Shown here piece after piece: positions 51,985-59,584 of a DNA stretch of 64,000 nt; position 1 is the first letter of the stretch, and each line of letters begins with the position of its first letter. The stretch is from the NCBI RefSeq assembly GCF_900109225.1, contig NZ_FNZK01000015.1:62001-126000 (forward strand), read 5' to 3'. A model generated the notes under the pieces. It saw only the letters and a program-made list of their open reading frames with translations. It was not told the DNA's origin and ran no database searches. The position numbers and the translations under genes are program-made. The stretch is from Propionispira arboris. GTDB taxonomy: Bacteria > Bacillota > Negativicutes > Selenomonadales > Selenomonadaceae.

Positions 51985-52401
51985 ATGAATAAGGTAATTA
52001 TAGTTGGTCGGCTTACACGTGACCCTGAAGTGCGTTATACGCAAAGTGGGAAAGCGGTTGCTTCGTTTACTGTTGCAGTGAATCGCCGTTTTAGTAGAAG
52101 CGATCAGCAAAATACAGCTGATTTCATTCCTGTCGTTGCATGGGAAAAACTGGCCGAAATTTGTGGAAATAATTTGATTAAAGGAAGTCAGGTCTTAGTA
52201 GAAGGTCGGCTGCAGGTTCGAAACTATGATGCACAGGACGGATCGAAGCGTTATGTGACAGAAATAGTAGCCCAGGAGATTGAATTCATGGGTGGCAAAC
52301 CTACCAGAGGACCGGAAGATCAGGCTGGTGCAGCACCTGCAACGGGCGGTGCAGATTCCTTTGGATCACAAGTCTTCCCTGACGAAGAAATACCATTTTA
52401 A
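51985..52401 (+). CDS. ssb: Single-stranded DNA-binding protein
   Basis: A 138-residue tetrameric SSB for replication and repair. The OB-fold covers about 1-105 ([35 protein letters not shown]). A Gly/Ala-rich linker then leads to the protein-interaction tip DEEIPF, a slight variant of DDDIPF. GGGAGG precedes ATG 51985. It lies between rpsF and rpsR as in most Firmicutes. Confidence 0.98.
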   Translation: MNKVIIVGRLTRDPEVRYTQSGKAVASFTVAVNRRFSRSDQQNTADFIPVVAWEKLAEICGNNLIKGSQVLVEGRLQVRNYDAQDGSKRYVTEIVAQEIEFMGGKPTRGPEDQAGAAPATGGADSFGSQVFPDEEIPF

Positions 52402-52415
52402 GGGAGGTATGTTCG

Positions 52416-52646
52416 ATGAGACGTGAAAGAGGAAGAAAACCAAAAAGAAAAGTTTGTAGTTTCTGCGTTGATAAAGTAGAATCTATCGATTATAAAGATG
52501 TTGCTAAATTACGCCGTTATGTTACGGAACGTGGGAAGATTTTGCCGCGCCGTATTTCAGGTAACTGTGCTAAACATCAGCGTCAAGTAACTGTAGCAAT
52601 CAAACGCGCACGTAATATTGCTTTACTGCCGTTCACTGCTGAATAA
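52416..52646 (+). CDS. rpsR: 30S ribosomal protein S18
   Basis: A 76-residue S18 protein with a basic N-terminus ([17 protein letters not shown]), the S18 core [21 protein letters not shown] and TGNC-type loop [19 protein letters not shown]. Cys14 and Cys17 give the C-plus-type CxxC zinc-ribbon remnant. GGGAGG precedes ATG 52416. Last gene of the operon. Confidence 0.98.
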   Translation: MRRERGRKPKRKVCSFCVDKVESIDYKDVAKLRRYVTERGKILPRRISGNCAKHQRQVTVAIKRARNIALLPFTAE

Positions 52647-52651
52647 GATAG

Positions 52652-52677
52652 AAGAGCCTTAGGGCTCTTTTTTTTTG
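52652..52677 (+). terminator. Terminator after rpsR
   Basis: AAGAGCC and GGCTCTT around a short loop, then nine T residues. Confidence 0.9.
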
Positions 52678-52689
52678 AAGAAAAACATA

Positions 52690-52748
52690 AATTTACACAA
52701 GTTATCCACAAAATACTGTGGATTTCCTGTGCATAACTTGTGTAAATT
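52690..52748. promoter_or_regulatory. Palindromic DnaA-box cluster
   Basis: AATTTACACAAGTTAT (52690-52705) and ATAACTTGTGTAAATT (52733-52748) are perfect inverted arms, extended inward by CACA/TGTG with one mismatch. They contain DnaA boxes TTATCCACA (52702-52710, plus strand) and TTATGCACA (52728-52736, minus strand), both fitting TTATNCACA. A near-box AAATCCACA lies at 52717-52725 on the minus strand. It is between two terminators and has no T tract, which argues for a DNA-level role. Confidence 0.7.
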
Positions 52749-52761
52749 GTTTAAATGAAAG

Positions 52762-52800
52762 AAAATGGAGTTATCTCAATCAAGAGATAACTCCATTTTG
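52762..52800. terminator. Bidirectional terminator before the M20 amidohydrolase
   Basis: AAAATGGAGTTATCTC and GAGATAACTCCATTTT form a perfect 16-bp stem around AATCAA. It terminates the leftward M20 gene and backs up the rpsR terminator. Confidence 0.92.
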
Positions 52801-52802
52801 TC

Positions 52803-54110
52803 TTAATGAATGGATTCCATAAACTGCAAATAAGCTTCTTTTGTCATTTCTGGTTGATAATCCTGCAGAATTTCTTCGGCTTGTTCGGCTTGATTCGTTA
52901 ATAAATCAATTATGGTTGCTGCCATAGTGATGGCGGGAAGCAAGTAAGCCATCTCGTCATCAGTTACTGCGAACTCACGTGTATGTACGGTACCTTTGGT
53001 GCCGCCACCAAACCACGGATGAATGACAGGCATAATATGTGACAGATCACCCATATCTGTGCTGCCTGAGCTGTGTCCGAGGTGCTCAATCGAGTCTTCG
53101 CCTAAAAGTTCCAATACATTTTTTTCATAGATGGTCGTTAGCGCCGAATTATTGATCATCGGTAAAAAACCGGGCATGTCATTGATTTCAACTTCGGCAC
53201 CGATGGCCATTGCACCACCTTTTAAGGCGCGATTGACTTTTTGATTTGCATCCATCATCGCTTTGACTGTTTTGGCTCGTACATAACTTTCCATGCAGAC
53301 TTCTGCCGGGACTACATTGACTAAATCACCACCTTTGGTGATGATTGGATGAAATCGGACACAATCTTCATCGCGAAAGGTTTCGCGTTGTGCATTTACG
53401 GCAGTAAGGGCAATTAAAGCGGCATTTAAGGCATTAATTCCTTCGTGCGGGGCACTACCGGCATGTGCTTCTTTACCTTTGAAGCGAATCATTTTGCCGA
53501 TAAAACCATTGCTTGTGCCACCAACATCGATGCGTCGTTTTTCTTCGCCCTGCATCGAAACATGCATCATCATCGCCATATCGATATCATCAAAATCGCC
53601 GCAGCGAATCAGTTCGGATTTTCCGCCAAAATACTTTAGTTTTCCTTGCTCTTTTAGACGGTTGCGATATTCGATTTCCACGTATTCTTCGGCTGGTACG
53701 GCAAACGGGATTACATCGCCGTCGAGCGCTTGCATTACACCAGACGTCTTTAAACCGATCGCACAAGCCGCTAATATTGCCATTTGTACGTTATGACCGC
53801 AGGCATGTGCGGCCCCGGTTTCCATATTGGACATTGGATGGTCATGGCAGATAATCGCATCCATTTCACCTAATATGGCAATTTTTCGTTTACTGGATTT
53901 TCCTTGCAGGTGCGCTTTGACGCCCGTTATCGCATGACCACGTGTATAAGGAATTTCATATTTTTCGAATAGGTCGGTGATTTTCTGGGAAGTTTTTATT
54001 TCTTTAAAACCAAGTTCTGGTTCGTTAGCAATTGAGTTTGCTAACGTGATAATTTCTTCTTTGTGGGCATAAATAGCCTCACAGACTTTTTGCTTTAATA
54101 AATTTTGCAA
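52803..54110 (-). CDS. M20 family amidohydrolase (AbgB/aminoacylase-like)
   Basis: A 435-residue zinc amidohydrolase. It has the M20D-type pattern: ILGEMDAIICHDHP, HACGHNVQMA (zinc His), AEEYVEIEYR (Glu pair), a lid with KGKEAHAGSAPHEGINAL, and HSSGSTDMGDLSH near the C-terminus. It is closest in style to AbgB and other N-acyl or p-aminobenzoyl-glutamate amidohydrolases. It faces divergently the DUF3100/membrane pair at 54365-55620; such a hydrolase plus transporter pairing suggests import and cleavage of an acylated or aryl amino acid. Substrate is inference. Confidence 0.88.
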   Translation of the reverse strand: MQNLLKQKVCEAIYAHKEEIITLANSIANEPELGFKEIKTSQKITDLFEKYEIPYTRGHAITGVKAHLQGKSSKRKIAILGEMDAIICHDHPMSNMETGAAHACGHNVQMAILAACAIGLKTSGVMQALDGDVIPFAVPAEEYVEIEYRNRLKEQGKLKYFGGKSELIRCGDFDDIDMAMMMHVSMQGEEKRRIDVGGTSNGFIGKMIRFKGKEAHAGSAPHEGINALNAALIALTAVNAQRETFRDEDCVRFHPIITKGGDLVNVVPAEVCMESYVRAKTVKAMMDANQKVNRALKGGAMAIGAEVEINDMPGFLPMINNSALTTIYEKNVLELLGEDSIEHLGHSSGSTDMGDLSHIMPVIHPWFGGGTKGTVHTREFAVTDDEMAYLLPAITMAATIIDLLTNQAEQAEEILQDYQPEMTKEAYLQFMESIH

Positions 54111-54201
54111 AATAACAACTCCTTGTTTTTCGTTTAGAGTGTTTGTCTATCGTAAAAGACAGTTGTCCTTCGAGTAAAAACTCATAAAATCGATTTATAA
54201 A

Positions 54202-54230
54202 TTGACATACATCCTATTATTCAATATAAT
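54202..54230 (+). promoter_or_regulatory. Consensus promoter of the DUF3100 operon
   Basis: TTGACA at 54202-54207, 17 bases, TATAAT at 54225-54230. The start near 54237 leaves a leader of about 128 bases containing a terminator hairpin. Confidence 0.85.
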
Positions 54231-54295
54231 AACAAGTATTATCAGTTTATGCTAGCTGTATAAATTAATAAAATCGTTTATGTTTGGCAATGGGG

Positions 54296-54326
54296 CCTTC
54301 GTATACAACATTACGAAGGTTTTTCT
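54296..54326 (+). terminator. Putative attenuator before the DUF3100 gene
   Basis: CCTTCGTA (54296-54303) and TACGAAGG (54312-54319) form a perfect stem followed by TTTTT. It lies between promoter and start codon, so it must be conditional. No known riboswitch was recognised upstream. Confidence 0.75.
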
Positions 54327-54364
54327 TATGCTTAAAAAGCATAACAATGAAGGAGAGATTTACT

Positions 54365-55177
54365 TTGGATGTATTAAAAAACTGGAAAATTCATATCATA
54401 GCACTTATTTTGGCAATTATTTCAGAATTAATTGGAGTCAAAAAAATACCAGTTGGACCAGGTGTTCTGCTATTTTTACCAATGCTCTACGCAATGATTT
54501 TAGGTGGCATTATTAGTTGGCCAAAGTTGAAAATGATAAAAGCTGGCGAAATGAAACACGCCACATCGGTACTTAGTCTGTTGACTTTGATTTTGGTCAC
54601 AAAATTAGGCGTCATTATTGGGCCTTCGCTAAATAAAGTCGCTGAAGCCGGGTTTGCTTTATCCATACAAGAATTGGGACATTTTCTCGGGACGGTTGTT
54701 TTAGGTCTGCCAATTGCAATTGCTCTAGGTTTGGGCAGGGAATCAGTCGGCGCAACTTTTTCGATTGATCGTGAACCCAATATTGCAATCATTGCCGAAA
54801 AATATGGTCTTGATTCAGCAGAAGGCCGTGGGGTCATGGCAATTTATATTTGTGGTACCGTTTTTGGTGCAATTTGGATTGGTCTGATTGCCGGTTTTTT
54901 AGCAGCAATGCACATTTTTCATCCTTATGCTTTAGCGATGGGGTCCGGTGTTGGTTCTGGCAGTATGATGGCTGCAGCCACAGGGGCGATTGCTACGGTA
55001 TTTCCTGAACAAAAAGAGCAGATCTTAATGTATGCGGGAGCTAGTAATTTACTGACGACCATTGTTGGCATTTATTTTTGTTTGTTTGTTTCATTGCCGA
55101 TTACCAATTATTTATATAAACGGCTGAGTCCGATTTTAAGTCCGAATCGTTTGAAAAAAGGTGGTGCAAGTCAATGA
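54365..55177 (+). CDS. DUF3100 family membrane protein
   Basis: A 270-residue integral membrane protein with about seven hydrophobic helices. It matches the DUF3100 pattern: KIPVGPGVLLFLPMLYAMI near the start, FALSIQELGHFLGTVVLGLP, LGLGRESVGATFSIDREPN, and AMGSGVGSGSMMAAATGA, a Gly/Ser-rich stretch that could line a substrate path. The TTG start at 54365 has AAGGAG nine bases upstream; earlier ATGs lie at or before that SD. The next gene overlaps its stop by four bases, so the two proteins are probably two parts of one transporter. Family function is unknown. Confidence 0.85.
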   Translation: MDVLKNWKIHIIALILAIISELIGVKKIPVGPGVLLFLPMLYAMILGGIISWPKLKMIKAGEMKHATSVLSLLTLILVTKLGVIIGPSLNKVAEAGFALSIQELGHFLGTVVLGLPIAIALGLGRESVGATFSIDREPNIAIIAEKYGLDSAEGRGVMAIYICGTVFGAIWIGLIAGFLAAMHIFHPYALAMGSGVGSGSMMAAATGAIATVFPEQKEQILMYAGASNLLTTIVGIYFCLFVSLPITNYLYKRLSPILSPNRLKKGGASQ

Positions 55178-55620
55178 ATCAGCGTGAAACAGTATTGACT
55201 TTTCTTGTTGCGGGCTTGATTGCTGCTATTGTCTGCATGGTTGGCTACGCCGTACCCGTTTGGGATGCTTTAATCGGGTGTGGTATTTTGGTTTTTATTA
55301 CACTTTTGGGGATATGGCTTGCAAAAATAATTCCGGGCAAGCTGCCGATGGTTTTTTGGGTATCAATTCTGGCTATTTTATCTTCAACGCCAATTTCACC
55401 TGTTGCTGACTTTGTTAAAGAGTACACTACAAAAGTTGATTTTCTGGCGATTTGTACCGTGGTATTGTCTTATGCCGGCCTGACGGTCGGGAAAGATATT
55501 GTCATGTTCAAAAAAATGTCATGGCGTATCATTGTGGTCGCTTTGGCCGTTTATACAGGAACATTTATCTGTGCAACTTTTATCGCTGAAATCATGCTTC
55601 ATTTAGAAGGTATTATCTGA
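55174..55620 (+). CDS. Small membrane protein paired with DUF3100
   Basis: A 148-residue protein with four or five hydrophobic segments (about 8-28, 32-52, 60-78, 92-112 and 120-145). Its ATG overlaps the DUF3100 stop (ATGA), a sign of coupled translation and likely complex formation. The loop ISPVADFVKEYTTKVDFLA is conserved-looking but I do not recognise a family motif. It is best described as the small subunit of an uncharacterised two-part membrane system. Confidence 0.8.
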   Translation: MNQRETVLTFLVAGLIAAIVCMVGYAVPVWDALIGCGILVFITLLGIWLAKIIPGKLPMVFWVSILAILSSTPISPVADFVKEYTTKVDFLAICTVVLSYAGLTVGKDIVMFKKMSWRIIVVALAVYTGTFICATFIAEIMLHLEGII

Positions 55621-55654
55621 TAAAAAACAAGCATTGAATGGTAAAAAATATTCC

Positions 55655-55714
55655 AATAAGACTACGACACATTGGTTGCTCTCGCTTTACAAGCAGCTTC
55701 CGGCGCCGTAGTCT
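55655..55714 (+). terminator. Terminator after the DUF3100 operon
   Basis: AATAAGACTACG and CGTAGTCTTATT form a perfect 12-bp stem around a 30-base loop, then TTTTTT. Confidence 0.88.
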
Positions 55715-56148
55715 TATTTTTTCCTGTTTTACGTCCAGTAAAAAGACAAGCCCGGTCATGATAATTAAGCTTAGCACAATAGCGTATGATGCGCTTAGGT
55801 TGACTGTTTTTTACAGAACCATCGTTTTTTTACAGGCAGCCAATATCAATCATAAAAGACTTCTTTTTATATTAAGGTATTGAGTATATGCTGAGAAAAA
55901 ATAAACGAAATTCCAAGTGAACAACCGGAAATTTCATTTTTTAGCAGTAATTCATTTTTATAATGATTCTCCTTTTCAATATTTTTGTGTTTCTGCTCAA
56001 TCTATGGTATCTTTAATGTATATCAAATAAAATAATGATGTAAAATCACCTGTCGATTCTTTCAAGTGTGTTCGGCAGAAAGATTTGTATTTTATTTCGA
56101 ATAATATGGAAAACAGGGTCCGAATAATTTTTAAAAAGAGGTGAACCA
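55715..56148. other. Non-coding gap with an unassigned terminator-like hairpin
   Basis: No gene is supported. GAAATTCC (55907-55914) pairs with GGAAATTT near 55926-55933 and is followed by CATTTTTT, a terminator with no gene before it. It may end a small RNA made in this gap. The promoter of the following yybS operon must also lie here but no clear pair was found. Confidence 0.4.
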
Positions 56149-57108
56149 ATGGTGAATCACAAACTAGCGCCCCTGACAGAAAGTGGAGCTTTATCGGCAA
56201 TTGCTGTTGTTATGGCATTGATTAGTGTCTATGTACCGGTTTTGGGAACCGTCATGGCAATCATTTGGCCGCTGCCGATTATTATATTAAGTGTGCGGCA
56301 TGGAATTCGCTGGGGCATTATGGCATCAATTGTATCGGGTGTTTTGATTGCTCTATTAATCGAACCTATGACAGCCATACGCATGGTTGTAGCATTTGCA
56401 CCGGTTGGATTGATGCTTGGATTTGCTTATCGCAAAAAATATAGTGCAGTAAAAGCATTAATTAGTAGTGTCTGCGTTTCTATTATTGCTAAATCAGCTG
56501 TACTCTTGATGGTGATGTTCTTAATGAATATCAATCCACTAACGATGCAGGTTGATATGTTGAAAGAAGCTTTTGAGATGTCTTTGGATATCTATCGTGG
56601 TGCTGGAATGAGCGAAACGCAGCTAACGCAAATGGATACGGATTTCACAAAAGGATTGCAGCTTGTTACAATGCTGTTTCCACTTATTGTTATATTAATG
56701 GGAACATTAGATGCTTATGTTAATTTTGCCGTAGCGGGGAAAGTTTTGCGTCGGCTGGGTCATAAAGATTTACCGACACTGCCTGTTTTTGAAGAATGGC
56801 GCCTGCCCAGAGTGTTGGTTTATTTGTATGGATTTTCCCTTGTGGGTATGTACTGGGGCGGGACGCGTGAGCTGACGGTTTTGTATCAGATCTCAATTAA
56901 TGCAAATATGCTGGCAACTTTTTTAGGGCTTATTCAGGGATTGGCTCTTTTGCAATATGCAGCGAACCGTTATCAATTGTCAAAACTCATGCGAGGTATT
57001 ATAATTATTCTTATCCTCACAAATGGAGCGTTTATTCAGATTTTGGGATTCACAGGATTGTTTGATATACTTTTTGATTATCGGCGCCGTTTTACAATGA
57101 AAAAATGA
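56149..57108 (+). CDS. YybS-like DUF2232 membrane protein
   Basis: A 319-residue integral membrane protein with about eight hydrophobic helices, of the DUF2232/YybS family, which resembles substrate-specificity components. The N-terminal TESGALSAIAVVMALISVYVPVLG is typical. It precedes gdpP and rplI as yybS precedes yybT and rplI in Bacillus. SD AGAGGTGA lies before ATG 56149. Function is unknown; the conserved order suggests a link to envelope or c-di-AMP biology. Confidence 0.9.
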   Translation: MVNHKLAPLTESGALSAIAVVMALISVYVPVLGTVMAIIWPLPIIILSVRHGIRWGIMASIVSGVLIALLIEPMTAIRMVVAFAPVGLMLGFAYRKKYSAVKALISSVCVSIIAKSAVLLMVMFLMNINPLTMQVDMLKEAFEMSLDIYRGAGMSETQLTQMDTDFTKGLQLVTMLFPLIVILMGTLDAYVNFAVAGKVLRRLGHKDLPTLPVFEEWRLPRVLVYLYGFSLVGMYWGGTRELTVLYQISINANMLATFLGLIQGLALLQYAANRYQLSKLMRGIIIILILTNGAFIQILGFTGLFDILFDYRRRFTMKK

Positions 57109-57140
57109 TAAGAAAAGATAGTGAACTGGGAGGTTTTTCT

Positions 57141-59153
57141 ATGCCTCGGAATATGTCTGCATGGCTTGATATTTGTATCCATATGGTTATTATGGGCGGG
57201 TTGCTTTTGGTGCTATTGCATTATAATATCTATATTGCGCTGATTGGGCTGCTGATTTGGGTTACGTTGTTTTTTTATGCAAAAGAACGTTGTCAGGATC
57301 GCCAGAGGGCTTTGGATTATTACTATAAAAATATCATTCAAAATATCAATGAATTATCCAATTATGCCATTGAACAATTGCCAACGGTTATTTTGATTGT
57401 CGATTATGATGCCAGAATTCGTTGGTACAATAAAGAGCTTAGTAAATGGCTGGGTTTTAAACCGGAAATTGGGACATCTATTAAAGAATTTTGGCCGCGT
57501 GCCATTGTAACGCCAATTTGGGGCAAAGATAGTGAATATATTTTTGCTTATAAAGATAAGTTTTATCGTGCCAAACATCGTCCGGTAGCGACATCCGATG
57601 ATGTACAGGGCCTTATGGTATTTTATGTTACGGATGTTAGTGAATTTGAAAAACTCAAGCGTCGTAGTACGATGGAAAAACCAGTACTCAGCTATATTCA
57701 GATTGATAATTATGATGAAGTTTTGCAGGGAATCAGTGAAGCGCAGCGAACAACAATTATTGTAGAAGTCAATCGTTTGCTCGATGAGTGGATTTTGAGC
57801 ATCGGTGGATTTTTGCGACGTATTTCAGAGGATCTTTATGTAGCTATTATGGAACGCCGTGCTTTAGATCGTGTGCTCGCGGACAAATTTGATATTCTCG
57901 ATAAAGTTCGAGCAATTCATGGTGCGAATAAGTTTCCGGTGACATTAAGTATTGGCGTGGCCGCTGTCAGCGATGATACGACGATTGCCCAGCTTGGTGA
58001 ACAAGTTACAGCAGGGTTGGATCTGGCTCTTGGTCGTGGTGGTGATCAAGTCGCTGTACAGGTTGATGGGAAGATGCAGTTTTATGGTGGTAAGGCGAAA
58101 GCTGTAGAAAAACACACGCGAGTGAAAGCTCGTGTTGTGGCACATGCCTTACATGAAATCATCGACAATTCGGACAGCGTGCTCATAATGGGTCATCACA
58201 ATGAAGATTTTGATTGTTTAGGGTCGTCGATGGGGATTGCCAAAATGGCTCGCCATATGAATAAGGACGTTCATATTATATTAAGTGATATGAATGAAGG
58301 CATTGATAAGTTTACAGATTTGCTTAAAGATGATGAAAGTTATCAAGACCTCTTTATGAGTAGTAGTGACGTAGGAACAATTACGGCGCTGAATCCGGTT
58401 TTATTTATTGTTGATACGCATATTCCACATCTTGTTGCAGCACCATCACTTTTGGATCGTGTTTCGCAAGTAATCGTTATCGATCATCATCGACGCTCAG
58501 AGCAGTTTATTGAAAGTCCCCTGCTGGTTTATATAGAACCGGCATCTTCTTCAACGAGCGAACTCATTACAGAACTTTTGATGTATTTCAGTGAAGACCT
58601 TGTTTTGACTCGTATGGATGCGACGGCACTTTATTCAGGAATTGTTGTGGACACCAAAAATTTTGCAGTGCAGACGGGGGTGCGAACCTTTGATGCAGCT
58701 GCCTATTTGCGGCGGTCTGGTGCAGATCCAGTGATGGTGCGGCACCTCTTTAGGACTGACTATGAAACAAATCTGGCGAAAGCACGGTCTTTGTGTAGTT
58801 CAGAATTTGTTAAAGGCGGACTTATCGTGGCTTCCTGCCCAGCTGGAATTTCGAATGCCCAAGTTATTGCGGCTCAGATTGCGGATTCTTTACTTAGGAT
58901 TGAAGATGTGAGAATGAGTATGGTTTTATTCCATTTGGAAGATGGTATCGTAGGTATCAGTGCCAGGTCAACCGGTGAAATCAATGTGCAGGTTATCATG
59001 GAGGAATTTGGTGGTGGTGGACATCAAAATGTTGCTGGTGCACAAATTAAACATGCTGATATAGAAGAAATAAGACGCAAAGCGATTGAGCTGAGCGTTC
59101 AGTATATTGAGGAGAGTGACAAAAGTGAAAGTAATATTACAACAGGACATTAA
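57141..59153 (+). CDS. gdpP: c-di-AMP phosphodiesterase GdpP
   Basis: A 670-residue membrane protein that hydrolyses c-di-AMP to pApA. Two transmembrane helices (about 10-50), a degenerate PAS domain (about 75-175), a degenerate GGDEF (about 180-310) and a DHH/DHHA1 module (about 345-655). DHH motifs are MGHHNEDFDCLGSS (metal-binding H-x3-D-x-D), FIVDTH, VIDHHRRSE and DHHA1 FGGGGHQNVAGAQ, so the phosphodiesterase site looks intact. ATG 57141 is chosen with GGGAGG upstream instead of an ATG at 57105 that overlaps yybS. The downstream rplI starts inside its 3' end. Confidence 0.95.
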   Translation: MPRNMSAWLDICIHMVIMGGLLLVLLHYNIYIALIGLLIWVTLFFYAKERCQDRQRALDYYYKNIIQNINELSNYAIEQLPTVILIVDYDARIRWYNKELSKWLGFKPEIGTSIKEFWPRAIVTPIWGKDSEYIFAYKDKFYRAKHRPVATSDDVQGLMVFYVTDVSEFEKLKRRSTMEKPVLSYIQIDNYDEVLQGISEAQRTTIIVEVNRLLDEWILSIGGFLRRISEDLYVAIMERRALDRVLADKFDILDKVRAIHGANKFPVTLSIGVAAVSDDTTIAQLGEQVTAGLDLALGRGGDQVAVQVDGKMQFYGGKAKAVEKHTRVKARVVAHALHEIIDNSDSVLIMGHHNEDFDCLGSSMGIAKMARHMNKDVHIILSDMNEGIDKFTDLLKDDESYQDLFMSSSDVGTITALNPVLFIVDTHIPHLVAAPSLLDRVSQVIVIDHHRRSEQFIESPLLVYIEPASSSTSELITELLMYFSEDLVLTRMDATALYSGIVVDTKNFAVQTGVRTFDAAAYLRRSGADPVMVRHLFRTDYETNLAKARSLCSSEFVKGGLIVASCPAGISNAQVIAAQIADSLLRIEDVRMSMVLFHLEDGIVGISARSTGEINVQVIMEEFGGGGHQNVAGAQIKHADIEEIRRKAIELSVQYIEESDKSESNITTGH

Positions 59154-59571
59154 AAAAGTAGGCAATAAAGGTGATATTTTAGAAGTATCAGAAGGTTACG
59201 GCAGAAATTTTCTTTTGCCGAAAAAATATGCAGTTGAAGCCAATACTGCTAATATGAATGTAGCCAATGCAAAGAAAAAATCAGCCCAGTTAAAAAAACA
59301 ACAAGAAACGGATGAGGCAAAGCTTATGGCGGCCCAGCTGTCAAAAATTGAAGTAAGCATTCCCGTTAAAATCGGTGAAGGCGGTAAGTTATTTGGCTCT
59401 GTAACGGGTAAAGATGTGGCGGATATTTTACAGACCACACACAATCTTGAAATTGATAAAAGAAAAATTGAAATTAAAGGCGGTATAAAGGGTGTTGGCG
59501 ATTATGATGCTGTAATCAAAGTGCACCCGGAGATTACAAGTACAATTAAGGTACATGTAATCGCTGGCTAG
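59125..59571 (+). CDS. rplI: 50S ribosomal protein L9
   Basis: A 148-residue L9. The N-terminal domain MKVILQQDIKKVGNKGDI and GYGRNFLLPKKYAV matches the L9 signature; a long helix then leads to the C-terminal RNA-binding domain. GTG 59125 gives the canonical start; it overlaps the gdpP end by 29 bases with GAGGAG ten bases upstream, so translation is probably coupled. A GTG at 59116 would add three residues and lacks SD spacing. Confidence 0.97.
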   Translation: MKVILQQDIKKVGNKGDILEVSEGYGRNFLLPKKYAVEANTANMNVANAKKKSAQLKKQQETDEAKLMAAQLSKIEVSIPVKIGEGGKLFGSVTGKDVADILQTTHNLEIDKRKIEIKGGIKGVGDYDAVIKVHPEITSTIKVHVIAG

Positions 59572-59584
59572 GAAGAGGCAGAGT

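Noticed and set aside
55638-55883. An 81-residue frame after the DUF3100 operon
   Set aside because: Overlaps the operon terminator, has no SD and no protein-like pattern.
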